A stretch of 64,000 bases of DNA from UBA2357 sp046295975 (lineage in GTDB: Bacteria > Pseudomonadota > Gammaproteobacteria > Burkholderiales > Rhodocyclaceae). The translations under genes were made by a program, and so were the position numbers. The notes beneath the pieces were generated by a model. The model did not search any database. It worked only from the letters and a program-made list of their open reading frames with translations, and was not told the DNA's origin. Every line of letters begins with the position of its first letter. Positions within the stretch are counted from its first letter, which is position 1. The DNA lies in assembly GCA_046295975.1 (NCBI GenBank), contig JBKBMG010000022.1, forward strand, positions 17,041-81,040. The letters run 5' to 3'. Positions 46,322 through 54,693 of this stretch are shown here, in pieces.

Positions 46322-46926
46322 GGGTCTGGATGTGGGTCTGAAGTGGGACAAGGGGTGCCCGGTCGCGATGTCCGGGCGTGGTGGTAGGTCATCAATCCGG
46401 CAATGAAGGCGTGCATGCAAGCGGCGTACACCGTTCGCCCCGAGCGGGCTGAACCCCGCCTCGGGGGCGACAAAGCGAACCGTGGCAACCGCCACTACCA
46501 TTCGCCCTGAGCCCGTCGAAGCGCGCTTTCGACAGTGCCTTCGGTCGGGTTCAGACGGGCTGGGCCCTATGGGTGAATCGGTAATACGGTATTACGCAAT
46601 GGTAAATGAGTCGTGCGCGCGTGCCAAGTGTGCGGCACAGGGCCCGAGTCGGAGGGGCTGGGGCGCCGTGTCGGAACGAAAAGACGTGGCGACAGGCGGA
46701 ACACGGACAGCGAGGTGCGCAGGTGGACGTCGTGTGGCTGCGGTGCCAAGCGGGGTAAGGGGAAGAAGTGCGGGGGGAAGAAGTGCGGGGGAAGGCGGTG
46801 CGGTGTTGGTCGCCAGCGGCTGCCCCCGTGCGGGCAGGGGAGGGGGCGTGATGTGGCGCGAGGGCACGTGTTGTGCGGAGCGTTGCGTGCAAGGCGTCGG
46901 CGCGCCGGCGCCTTGCCGCGGCAGGG
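46322..46926. other. Gene-free stretch of about 600 bp
   Basis: No supportable gene. It holds a copy of the dispersed repeat at 46501-46541, a 7-1-7 inverted repeat GTAATACGGTATTAC at 46581-46595 and a twofold direct repeat of GGGGAAGAAGTGCGGG around 46757-46790. The inverted repeat lies about 260 bp upstream of the H1-like gene and could be an operator or part of its promoter region. Confidence 0.6.
46501..46541. repeat. Dispersed intergenic repeat, copy 3 (short)
   Basis: TTCGCCCTGAGCCCGTCGAAG followed by a degenerate inverted unit (GCTTTCGACAGTGCCTT). It belongs to the same family as the copies near 25.7 and 43.2 kb. Confidence 0.65.
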
Positions 46927-47130
46927 TCAGTGGGCTGAGGGGGCGGCCGCGGCCGGCTGCGCGTTGCGCCGCAACCACGCCGGCAGAGGCACATTCTCGC
47001 GTACCGAATGGAACACCGCTTCGTCACAGTTCGGACAGATGCGATACTCGGCGAGATCGCTGAAGGCGGATTCCATTGCGTCGGGGTCGATGGCGTGGTG
47101 GCAATGGGGGCAGATGAAGCGGGTGGGCAT
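46927..47130 (-). CDS. Small zinc-ribbon protein
   Basis: A 67-residue protein with two CxxC knuckles (CPHCH at about 7-11 and CPNCDEAVFHS at about 32-42) in a zinc-ribbon arrangement and an Ala/Pro-rich tail. ATG 47130 has GGGAG about 10 bases upstream. The function is unknown; such proteins often bind nucleic acid or act as small adaptors. Confidence 0.65.
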   Translation of the reverse strand: MPTRFICPHCHHAIDPDAMESAFSDLAEYRICPNCDEAVFHSVRENVPLPAWLRRNAQPAAAAPSAH

Positions 47131-47354
47131 GGTGGCGTGCTCCCTGGGTACGTCGGTAATGGCTGGAGGGTGACCGAAGGCGGCTTTGAGTGGTGTAATT
47201 ATATACAGTTTTTGGCCGGCTGCAGCGCGGCCGGAATGCTGCGTTCAGCGGAGCCAGGGTGCCCGCCCGTCACGGCGGGCCGGGTTCCGCATCTGCGCAT
47301 CCCGCATGCCGGGCTGCTTGCGACGGTCTTTCTTGGTGTCCAGGAGCTTATCGA

Positions 47355-48332
47355 ATGAAAGTGGTGATTCCCGACGACTACCAGAGCGCGGTGCGTTCGC
47401 TGTCCTGCTTCGACAGCATGGCGGCGCACGAGGTGACCGTGTTCAACGACACGCAGACCGCCATCGACGTGCTGGCGGAGCGCTTTGCCGATGCCGAGGC
47501 GCTGGTGCTGATCCGCGAGCGCACCCCGGTGGGCGAAGCCCTGCTTGCCCGCCTGCCGCGGCTCAGGCTGATCAGCCAGACCGGCCGTGGTGCCACCCAT
47601 GTGGACGTGGCGGCTTGCACCCGTCGCGGCATTGCGGTGGCGGTGGGCGGCGGTTCGCCCTATTCCACCGCGGAACTGACCTGGGGGCTGGTGCTGTCGG
47701 CGATGCGGCGCATTCCGCACGAGGTCGCGCGGCTGCGCGCGGGGCAGTGGCAAACCAGCCTGGGCCGCGCCTTGCACGGGCGCACCCTGGGCGTGTTCGG
47801 CCTGGGCAAGATCGGCAGCCTGGTGGCGGGTTACGGCAAGGCCTTTGGCATGCGCGTGCTGGTCTGGGGGCGGGACGGATCGCTCGAGCGCGCGCGCGAG
47901 GCCGGCTACGAGGTGGCGGCAAGCCAGGCCGCGCTGTTCGAACAGGCCGACGTGCTGAGCCTGCACCTGCGCCTGGTGGGCGACACCCGTGGCATCGTCA
48001 CGCGGGACGACCTCGCACGCATGAAGACGGACGCGGTGCTGGTGAATACCAGCCGCGCCGAACTGATCGAATCTGGCGCGCTGGTGGCGGCGCTGGCGGC
48101 CGGCCGGCCGGGCTTCGCCGCCGTCGATGTGTACGAGGCCGAGCCGGCGCTGGGCCATCCGCTGCTGGCCATGGACAACGCCATCTGCACGCCGCACCTC
48201 GGCTACGTCGAGCGCGACAGCTACGAGCTGTACTTCAGCGAAGCCTTCGACAACGTCAATGCCTTCGCCCGCGGCGAGTCGCGCGGCCTGCTGAATCCCG
48301 AGGTGCTGACTGCCAAACCTGCCTCAAGCTAG
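47355..48332 (+). CDS. D-2-hydroxyacid dehydrogenase family protein
   Basis: A 325-residue NAD-dependent oxidoreductase of the phosphoglycerate dehydrogenase/glyoxylate reductase family. It shows the GVFGLGKIGSLVAGYGKAFGM nucleotide motif, the catalytic Arg in VNTSRAEL, Glu in YEAEP and His in TPHLGYVER. ATG 47355 follows AGGAG at a spacing of 8. The exact substrate cannot be read from sequence. It is an isolated rightward gene, convergent with the MFS gene. Confidence 0.88.
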   Translation: MKVVIPDDYQSAVRSLSCFDSMAAHEVTVFNDTQTAIDVLAERFADAEALVLIRERTPVGEALLARLPRLRLISQTGRGATHVDVAACTRRGIAVAVGGGSPYSTAELTWGLVLSAMRRIPHEVARLRAGQWQTSLGRALHGRTLGVFGLGKIGSLVAGYGKAFGMRVLVWGRDGSLERAREAGYEVAASQAALFEQADVLSLHLRLVGDTRGIVTRDDLARMKTDAVLVNTSRAELIESGALVAALAAGRPGFAAVDVYEAEPALGHPLLAMDNAICTPHLGYVERDSYELYFSEAFDNVNAFARGESRGLLNPEVLTAKPASS

Positions 48333-48396
48333 CCCGCTCCGGTCGCCCTGAGCCTTGCGGTTTCGCGCAGCCCGAACGCGGTACGGGATTGCCGGG

Positions 48397-49665
48397 TCAA
48401 TGCGTGCCCCCGTCTGCGTCGGCCCGGCGCGCGCAGCGCAGCGCAAGCACGAAGGCCAGGGTGGCGCAGCCGGCCAGCGCGACCAGGATGTAGGGCAGGC
48501 GGTCGTGGCCCAGGCCGGCGGCGATCAATCCGGCGAACAGGACCGGTGCGATCGCCTTGGCCAGAAAGGCCGGCTGTGCGAGCCTACCCATCAGGCTGCC
48601 GTAGGCATCGCGGCCCAGCAGTTCGGCCGGCACCGTGCCGCGCACGATGGTCATCACCCCGTTGGCCGCGCCATAGCTCGCGGCAAAGGCAAAGGCCAGC
48701 CACACGTTGCCGCCCGCCCATGCCAGCAACAGCATGGCCACCGACATCATGACGAAGGCGGCCACGCCCACCGAGGTGGCCTTCAACCTGCGCGCGAAAG
48801 CCAACTCCGCCACCCGACCGGCAACCTGCATCGGGCCGAACAGTGAGGCCACGGCAATGGCGGTGGCGGCGTCCAGCCCGGATGCCCCGAGCAGGGACAC
48901 CGCATGCGCGCCGATCGCCGATACCACGAAGGACACCACGGTGAAGGCGGTGGCAAGCCACAGGAACAGCTTGTTCGCCTGGGCGTTGCCATTGCTCGCA
49001 GGTGTGCCCGGCGCGGGCGCCGGCGGCGGTGCGGCTACCGGTGCGCGACGCGGCAGTGCCGCGAGAAACAGCGGCAGATTGACCAGCAGATGCACCGCGG
49101 CGAACGCCAGCAAGGTAGTGCGCCAGCCCAGGCGGGCCTCGAGATACCAGGTCAATGGCCAGAACACCGTACTGGCGAAGCCGCCGTACAGCGTCAGCGC
49201 GGTCAGCGCGGGACGGTAGCGCGGGCCCGAAGTCTGGCTCAGGGCGGCGAAGGCCGCATCGTAGAGATTGGCCGCCATTGCCACGCCGGCCAGCGCCCAG
49301 CCGAGGTAGAACACCGCGATGTTGGGCGCGAGTGCGATCAGCGCCAGTGCCGCGGCGCTGGCCAGCGCGCCGGCCGCCAGCACCGGCCGCCCGCCGCAGC
49401 GGTCGATGGCGCGACCGATGCCCGGGGCGCACAGGCCGGACACCACCAGGCTCGCCGAGAACGCGCCATACACCGTGGCGAGCGACACCCCCAGCCCCTG
49501 CGCCATCGGACCGGCGAGCACCGCAATGGTGTAGTACAGGCTGCCCCAAGCGACGATCTGGGTGACCCCCAGCGCCGACACCACCCAGGCAAGATAACCC
49601 ACCCCCGGAACGGCCGGCGGCGGGGGCGGTGCGAGCGGCGGCACATTCGGCACCGGCCTCGTCAT
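48397..49665 (-). CDS. MFS transporter
   Basis: A 422-residue major facilitator with about twelve membrane segments, opening VGYLAWVVSALGVTQIVAWGSLYYTIAVLAGPM and containing the DRCGGRPVL loop after helix 2. ATG 49665 is chosen because the frame upstream is a remnant of an acetyltransferase gene, not part of the transporter. That remnant places the MFS gene next to an ars-type acetyltransferase in its ancestry, so export of an arsenical is an attractive inference; the sequence alone does not prove a substrate. Confidence 0.87.
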   Translation of the reverse strand: MTRPVPNVPPLAPPPPPAVPGVGYLAWVVSALGVTQIVAWGSLYYTIAVLAGPMAQGLGVSLATVYGAFSASLVVSGLCAPGIGRAIDRCGGRPVLAAGALASAAALALIALAPNIAVFYLGWALAGVAMAANLYDAAFAALSQTSGPRYRPALTALTLYGGFASTVFWPLTWYLEARLGWRTTLLAFAAVHLLVNLPLFLAALPRRAPVAAPPPAPAPGTPASNGNAQANKLFLWLATAFTVVSFVVSAIGAHAVSLLGASGLDAATAIAVASLFGPMQVAGRVAELAFARRLKATSVGVAAFVMMSVAMLLLAWAGGNVWLAFAFAASYGAANGVMTIVRGTVPAELLGRDAYGSLMGRLAQPAFLAKAIAPVLFAGLIAAGLGHDRLPYILVALAGCATLAFVLALRCARRADADGGTH

Positions 49666-49690
49666 GCGCAGCAGTCCGGCGCGCAGCACG

Positions 49691-49830
49691 CCGATCCCGC
49701 GCCGGCCGCGCAGCGGGTCGGCGACCGCCAGCGAACGCAGCAAGCCATGCCTGCCATGTGCCTCCAGCCCCACCCAACCGAGCTCCCCGTACGCCAGGAA
49801 CAGGCGCATGTCCTGCGCATCGAGCTCATC
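49691..49830 (-). pseudogene. Remnant of an ArsN2-type acetyltransferase (partial duplicate)
   Basis: This segment repeats, with few changes, positions about 52193-52342 of the intact fusion gene. It still encodes DELDAQDMRLFLAYGELG and VGLEAHGRHGLLRSLAVADP, but lacks the 5' and 3' parts, has a short deletion relative to the intact copy and shifts at the end (DPLRGRRGIGVL). It runs in frame into the MFS gene. Its left copy boundary falls at the stop codon of the 49829-50785 gene, marking a recombination junction. Confidence 0.85.
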
Positions 49831-50785
49831 AACGAGCCCCAAAACGCACGGTTTCACCGTACTTGAGACAGTGCTCGACCATGACCCCGCGCCAAACGGG
49901 GTCGGCGTGCCGAGGCAATCCGAACCGGTTGTTTTCTGAACTTGCGGCCATCATCTCTTCGCGCGCGGGCGGACTTTGCTCCAGCGGCAAATCGAGCGTT
50001 GCACGGACCAGTGCCGCCCCTCCTTGAGCATAGTCGTCGTTCCAGAGCATCAAACGCTGCTCCTCCTGCCAGACAACCCAGAGTCGGTCGAAATGCTCGC
50101 CCTCCCGGTAACGCGCCCCCACCGCACAAAAGGTATTGGCGCGGTCGCGCCTGCGGTCCTCGACCTTGATCAAGGTGTTCACCGCGTCAGCCAGCAGGCC
50201 TTCGCTCAGCGAGCCATAACGGGCCGTTCCGTCGAAATAGTGGAACGCCGATGGTGGGAAGTAGCCCACCGGATCACCCTCGTCGAACGCGTCGATGACG
50301 AAGGAGCTGCCGTGCGCCACGCAGTCCTCGACCACGCGGTTCCACCAGGTTCGCGTCACCAAGTAAGTGCTGCCTGCCAACTCGTCGGACGTCTCCACCG
50401 TGTCCGCCCCAAGCTGGTTGCGCCGCCTCACCAGTAGCAAGTCGGCATCAACAACACCGGTCAAGACGTCGGCCTGATCGACCTCGTGCGACCATTCAAT
50501 CTCTCGTACACCTTCCCACTGAATCAGCTGTCGCCCTTCGCGCCAATGCACGAAATAGGACGGAAACGGAGCCGCCTCACCGCCCCCCCCAGTATCTTCC
50601 GCATATCCGATCACGCAGAAATGGTTGCGCTGGTGGTTCCGCTGCACCGCCGTCAGCATCGGCCGCGCCGCGGACTCGATGGTCTGGACCAACTCGGCGT
50701 ACGGTCCCACCACGTCTTGCGCCAGAGCGAACCCGCAATGACCAATAACGAGCATGACCAAGCCGGGAATGTTGAGTTTGCGCAT
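49829..50785 (-). CDS. Exported protein of unknown function, possible immunity partner
   Basis: The 318-residue product has a signal peptide (MRKLNIPGLVMLVIGHCGFALA) and a body with two similar halves, NHFCVIGYAEDTG...YFVHWREGRQLIQWEG and NTFCAVGARYREGE...WVVWQEEQRLMLWND, suggesting an internal duplication with one Cys each. A start at ATG 50812, overlapping the upstream gene, is the alternative. No family is recognised. Coupling to a possible cell-wall-acting protein and its export make an immunity role conceivable. Its stop lies exactly at the edge of the duplicated acetyltransferase remnant. Confidence 0.65.
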   Translation of the reverse strand: MRKLNIPGLVMLVIGHCGFALAQDVVGPYAELVQTIESAARPMLTAVQRNHQRNHFCVIGYAEDTGGGGEAAPFPSYFVHWREGRQLIQWEGVREIEWSHEVDQADVLTGVVDADLLLVRRRNQLGADTVETSDELAGSTYLVTRTWWNRVVEDCVAHGSSFVIDAFDEGDPVGYFPPSAFHYFDGTARYGSLSEGLLADAVNTLIKVEDRRRDRANTFCAVGARYREGEHFDRLWVVWQEEQRLMLWNDDYAQGGAALVRATLDLPLEQSPPAREEMMAASSENNRFGLPRHADPVWRGVMVEHCLKYGETVRFGAR

Positions 50786-50811
50786 ATTGAGGAGCGTCTC
50801 CAGGAAGCGCA

Positions 50812-51654
50812 TCAACGCCGGTTAGATCGTTGAAACGCCTCAGAAAGAGCATAGAACTTCTGCCCGCCGAAAACCGTAACCTGCTCGAAACTTCGCCCTG
50901 GGTTCTCACTGCTGGTGCCCGTCATCCAGCCGTAGAGATCCGTCCGGCGGCAGGCCGGCATCCCTGTTACGTAACCCCGCGCAACGTCAAGGGCATCCTG
51001 AACGTGCTGCCGATGTTCAATGAACCTCCTGTTACTTGGATCATTGGCACGGCGCAGGAGCTCGTCAATGAGCCGCTGTTGCCCAACACCGACTGTTGGC
51101 CAACGCTCAAATCCTTGAACCTGTCCCTTAGCCATGATTAGTTGCTTGACGGTGGTCGTACTCACATCGCCGCCAAAGTGGCTGGGACCAAAACCCAGTC
51201 GATTTTCAAATACCGAGACCATGCACCGCATCGCCTCCTGAACCTCCCTTCGCGAATAACCAGGCGTATCGGGGTTATTGTTCTCTGCCAATAGCATGTA
51301 GACAACAATCGCCTCATCGGAAATCTTGTTTGGAAGTTCTAGTCTTGGCTGAAGCACGACTGCTAAAGACGGCGTCGTTTCGACCCGTTCGGAGCTATTG
51401 CTCGCCCGATACGCATTGATTCCAACAGTCTGACCCGGACTAACCCGCTGCCCGACTACGAGTTTAAGAGTCTGTTCAGAATTTCCGTCGTCAGCCTTCA
51501 GAACCACGGCCTGGACGTCTAAAGAGTCACTTACCAACCTGACATGCCGCCGATCTGGGCCCAATCCGGATATCTTGAACCGAAACTCAGATCCAGCTAC
51601 CAGAGTAAGCGGGCTTTGCAACGGCTCATTCGTCATTCTTAGAAGTTGAATCAT
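50812..51654 (-). CDS. Protein of unknown function, possible effector
   Basis: A 280-residue protein without signal peptide. The first 100 residues are beta-rich and Ig-like (LTLVAGSEFRFKISGLGPDRRHVRL...). The rest has acidic and Asn-rich motifs YMLLAENNNPDTPGYSRREVQEAMRCMVSVFENRLGFGP-type and VTVFGGQKFYAL, loosely like cell-wall hydrolases of the SleB type. GC is visibly lower (about half in the 51301-51360 line) than in the flanking genes, a sign of transfer. The downstream gene encodes an exported protein that starts at or just after its stop. I do not recognise the family with certainty. Confidence 0.6.
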   Translation of the reverse strand: MIQLLRMTNEPLQSPLTLVAGSEFRFKISGLGPDRRHVRLVSDSLDVQAVVLKADDGNSEQTLKLVVGQRVSPGQTVGINAYRASNSSERVETTPSLAVVLQPRLELPNKISDEAIVVYMLLAENNNPDTPGYSRREVQEAMRCMVSVFENRLGFGPSHFGGDVSTTTVKQLIMAKGQVQGFERWPTVGVGQQRLIDELLRRANDPSNRRFIEHRQHVQDALDVARGYVTGMPACRRTDLYGWMTGTSSENPGRSFEQVTVFGGQKFYALSEAFQRSNRR

Positions 51655-51970
51655 GATATTGCGCAGTACCTACAAACGGGGGAACCCAGATGGGCTTAAA
51701 ATTGACCACAATGTCATTTTATTCCCGCTGGCGAGAGGACTGCAACGTTTCTACCTCGTGCCTTGGTCACGGCGGGGACGTGTCCGTGACACGGGCCATC
51801 GAGCAGGCGCTCGGTCGCTTGCTCCCTTCCCCTACTCCCGCACGACCACCGGCCAGTGGTGGCCGCCGAGACGGTGAAGGCGTAGAGCAGGGTTCGGGCG
51901 TCGCCTGGCAGGCGATCGGCGTCCATGTCGAGCGGCACATCGAGGTCGTCGAGGCGTTTGACCAGGCGTT
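51655..51970. other. Gap between the unknown pair and the ars fusion gene
   Basis: No intact gene. On the minus strand one frame at about 51715-51965 reads like a decayed coding tail (for example KRLVKRLDDLDVPLDMDADR), but has no start and I cannot name it. Together with the flanking duplication it suggests rearranged DNA. Confidence 0.5.
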
Positions 51971-54034
51971 TCACCCCGCGGCTGCCGCGAGCGGCTTCTG
52001 CAGGTAATCCGCCGACGCCGGGCAGATGCCCGCGAACTGGGCGGATGCGGCGATGGCCGCGGGTGCCTGGTCGCGCACCGCGGGGGCGTAGCCCAGCGGG
52101 CTGAAGAAGCGCGTGGCTGTCGTGGTCAGCAGATGCAGCATGTCGATTCCGTTGTCCCTTGCCAATGTCTCCGCCGCCGCCACCAGGGCCTTGCCGATGC
52201 CCCGGCCGCGCAGCGGGTCGGCGACCGCCAGCGAACGCAGCAAGCCATGTCTGCCATGCGCCTCCAGCCCCACGCAACCGAGCACGCGCCCGTGCTCCCG
52301 GTACGCCAGGAACAGGCGCATGTCCTGCGCATCGAGATCATCGACTGGAAGCCCGGCGGCCTGCAAGCACGTGCGCAGCGCGGCGCGGTCGGATGCGGGG
52401 ACGATGGCTGGCCCAGCACTTGAACCGGCGGTGGCGTGCGCGTCCAGCCCGTCGAAGGGCTCAATCCGGAAGGCATTGGCTTGCGGCGTGGACAAGGAGG
52501 CGTCCGCGGGCGTTGGGGCGGGCGCTTGGGAAGCGTCCAGGGCGGGTTCAAGGGCGGGCGAGAGGGCGGGTTCAAGGGCCGGGCCTGCCTCGAGCGTGCT
52601 TGAGCACGTCGTGCTGCCGCAAGCCGTGCTGCGCTTGGGCGGGCAGCAGGGCGCCGCCTCGGCAGCTGCGGTGGGGAGCGAGCACACGCCGGTTTCCGGC
52701 AGATCCAGTTGCACCTCGTCGGCGGCACCCAGGTCGCCGGCCAATGCCGCGACCACCGAGCGCGCCTGCTCGTAACCCGTGGCCATCAGAAACGTGGGCG
52801 CGCGGCCATAGCTCTTGGCCCCGATGATGTAGAAGCCCGGCTCGGGGTGGGCCAGTTCGCGGTGGCCGTGCGGGCGCACCGTGCCGCAGCTGTGTACGTT
52901 GGGGTCGATCAAGGGGCCCAGCGCGGCGGCGCTCTCCAGCGCCGGGTCGAGCTGCAGGCGCAGTTCGCGAAGCGGCAGGAAGTCGGGGCGCGCCCCGGTG
53001 GCGCAGATGATCTCATGCACCCGTAGCGGTGGCTGGGCCGGGTCGTGAGCGTGGACCGCGATCTGCTCGCCTTCGTCCGCCACGCGCGCGATCGCGAAAC
53101 CATCGTGAAGCGCGATGCGGCCGGTGTCGAGCAAGGCGCGCAAGCGCAAGCCCAGCGCGCCGCGCGCGGGCAACTGATCGGCGTCACCGCCGCCCAGCGC
53201 GCGGTCCAGGTCACGTCCGCGGATGGCCCAATGCACTTCGCCGCGACCCGCGCCATCGGCCTGCCCGGTCAACGCGGTCTGATCGGCCAGATCCGCAAGA
53301 TCGGCCAACTCGGCCAGGGCGAGCAGGTTGCCGATGGCCGAGTGGCCGCTACCCACCACCAGCACTTTGCGGCCGGCGTAGCGCGAGCGCTCCGCCCCGG
53401 TGACGTCGGGCATGCCGTAGCGAATGCGGTGGGCCTGTTCGACCTCGCCAAGCGCCGGCAGGCCGTCTGCGCCCAGCGGATTGGGCTGACCCCAGGTGCC
53501 GGAGGCATCGATAACCGCACGCGCCGGCACCTCCCGCAAGCCGGACCCGGTGGCGATGCGCAGCAGGAAGGGGGCCTGGGCGCGGCCGGCGCTCTTGAGC
53601 TTGTCGTGACCGATACGGCTGATGGCCTTGACCCGCGCCCCCAGGCGGATGGCCGGCTGCAAAGCGGGCAGCGCGGCCAGGGGGGCCAGATAGCGATCCA
53701 CCACCTCGCCCGCCGTGGGCAGCACGTCGTCGCCGGGCGCCTGCCAGCCCGCTGCCTGCAGCAGCGCTCGGGCGGCCGCATCGATGTTGTAACGCCACGG
53801 CGAGAACAGCCGCACGTGGGCGAAGTCGCGATAACTGGCAGCGACACGGGTGTCCGCTTCGAACAGCACCGCGGGCAGCCCGCGGGCCACGAGATGGGCA
53901 AGCGCAGCAAGGCCGACCGGGCCGGCGCCGATCACTGCAACCGGAAGCGGGTCGGCGGCGGGGGAGGGTAGGGGTGGCGAGGCAGGCGCGAGCGGATCAA
54001 GCGCCTGGGGGGACGAATGCGGTCTGCGGGTCAT
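51971..54034 (-). CDS. ArsO-type flavin monooxygenase fused to ArsN2-type GNAT acetyltransferase
   Basis: A 687-residue fusion. Residues about 30-445 form a flavin/NADPH monooxygenase-like domain with GAGPVG (36-41), the SPWRYN motif and a second nucleotide fold at GSGHSA (228-233), as in ars-operon ArsO proteins. A linker at about 446-515 holds Cys451, 463, 464, 472 and 477 and Pro/Ala repeats (ALEPAL). Residues about 520-687 are a GNAT domain with the acetyl-CoA loop ADPLRGRGIGKAL and the ArsN2-like TTTATRFFSPLGY. ATG 54034 follows AGGAG at 8 bases. It follows arsR on the same strand with an operator between them. A role in organoarsenical or arsenite chemistry is inferred. Confidence 0.85.
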   Translation of the reverse strand: MTRRPHSSPQALDPLAPASPPLPSPAADPLPVAVIGAGPVGLAALAHLVARGLPAVLFEADTRVAASYRDFAHVRLFSPWRYNIDAAARALLQAAGWQAPGDDVLPTAGEVVDRYLAPLAALPALQPAIRLGARVKAISRIGHDKLKSAGRAQAPFLLRIATGSGLREVPARAVIDASGTWGQPNPLGADGLPALGEVEQAHRIRYGMPDVTGAERSRYAGRKVLVVGSGHSAIGNLLALAELADLADLADQTALTGQADGAGRGEVHWAIRGRDLDRALGGGDADQLPARGALGLRLRALLDTGRIALHDGFAIARVADEGEQIAVHAHDPAQPPLRVHEIICATGARPDFLPLRELRLQLDPALESAAALGPLIDPNVHSCGTVRPHGHRELAHPEPGFYIIGAKSYGRAPTFLMATGYEQARSVVAALAGDLGAADEVQLDLPETGVCSLPTAAAEAAPCCPPKRSTACGSTTCSSTLEAGPALEPALSPALEPALDASQAPAPTPADASLSTPQANAFRIEPFDGLDAHATAGSSAGPAIVPASDRAALRTCLQAAGLPVDDLDAQDMRLFLAYREHGRVLGCVGLEAHGRHGLLRSLAVADPLRGRGIGKALVAAAETLARDNGIDMLHLLTTTATRFFSPLGYAPAVRDQAPAAIAASAQFAGICPASADYLQKPLAAAAG

Positions 54035-54051
54035 GATCGGGTCTCCTATGT

Positions 54052-54071
54052 TGTTCGTCGAAATACGAACA
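54052..54071. promoter_or_regulatory. ArsR operator candidate before the monooxygenase gene
   Basis: TGTTCGTCGAAATACGAACA is a perfect 7-6-7 inverted repeat whose core TTCGT-N6-ACGAA recurs upstream of the adjacent arsR at 54486-54501. It lies 18 bp upstream of the fusion-gene start. Confidence 0.75.
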
Positions 54072-54122
54072 TTGAGATGCAAAAAAAACCGCAACCGCGG
54101 GCGTCTCAACTCCGACAGACCG

Positions 54123-54434
54123 CTAAAGCTGCTGGATCAACTGCTTGAGTTTGGCGAGTTGCCCGGGGTTCACGCAGTAGCAGGTACGCTGATCCTCGGC
54201 CGCTCCCAGCACCAGCCCCGCCTCCTTGAGTATCGCCATGTGTTGCGACACGGTCGATGGCGCCTGCGGCAGCAGATCCGAGAGTTCACCGAAGTAGCAC
54301 TCGCCGATGGCTGCAAGGTGCTGGAGGATGCGCACCCGCACCGGATGGCCGAGCGCCTTGCACAGGCGTGCCAGTTCGTCGGCATCGACGGCGCTTGTGG
54401 CGGTGGTGCAGGATGGGCAGGACTGGCTGGGCAT
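54123..54434 (-). CDS. ArsR-family repressor 1
   Basis: A 103-residue winged-helix repressor of the ArsR/SmtB family (ELARLCKALGHPVRVRILQHL, then SDLLPQAPSTVSQHMAILKEAGLV). Candidate arsenite ligands are Cys6 and Cys9 (CPSC), a Cys in GECYFGEL and two in QRTCYCVN. ATG 54434 is taken; a longer frame upstream lacks family similarity. It is the first gene of a leftward unit with the ArsO-ArsN2 fusion, and its own operator lies 52 bp upstream. Confidence 0.88.
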   Translation of the reverse strand: MPSQSCPSCTTATSAVDADELARLCKALGHPVRVRILQHLAAIGECYFGELSDLLPQAPSTVSQHMAILKEAGLVLGAAEDQRTCYCVNPGQLAKLKQLIQQL

Positions 54435-54485
54435 GATGGCGAACCGGGCGCTCCGGGAAGACGTCTTGCGTGCAGAAATTCTTTG

Positions 54486-54501
54486 TTCGTAGTTTAACGA
54501 A
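54486..54501. promoter_or_regulatory. ArsR operator candidate before arsR 1
   Basis: TTCGTAGTTTAACGAA is a 5-6-5 inverted repeat with the same TTCGT-N6-ACGAA core as the site at 54052-54071, consistent with autoregulation. Confidence 0.75.
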
Positions 54502-54506
54502 TAAAA

Positions 54507-54538
54507 TCGAATGTGCAAGCCCTCGAATGTGCAAGCCC
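54507..54538. repeat. 16-bp tandem duplication
   Basis: TCGAATGTGCAAGCCC occurs twice head to tail between the two divergent arsR genes, next to the first operator. It probably arose by slippage; it may shift the spacing of a promoter. Confidence 0.85.
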
Positions 54539-54665
54539 TCGTGAACCGGCCCAAGGGCGCGCTTTCCGCAGATGTGGGCGCAGACGTAGGGGTTGGCGCT
54601 GCGACAGACTCGGACTGCTCGCAGCGCCGGAGTGATTGACCGTGCCGCGATGGCGGCGCACAATT

Positions 54666-54685
54666 ACTTCAATATTTGTTGAAGT
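54666..54685. promoter_or_regulatory. ArsR operator candidate before arsR 2
   Basis: ACTTCAATATTTGTTGAAGT is a perfect 7-6-7 inverted repeat ending 8 bp before the arsR 2 start codon. Its sequence differs from the sites of arsR 1 and arsR 3. Confidence 0.8.
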
Positions 54686-54693
54686 GTTGAGAT

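Noticed and set aside
46551..47027. Long open frames on both strands in the 46.3-47.0 kb gap
   Set aside because: They are His/Pro/Arg-rich with no family features and overlap each other. Only the small zinc-ribbon gene at 46927-47130 has a sensible start and motif.
49666..49857. An N-terminal extension of the MFS transporter
   Set aside because: The in-frame upstream sequence matches the GNAT domain of the 51971-54034 protein, so it is a fused remnant and not part of the transporter.
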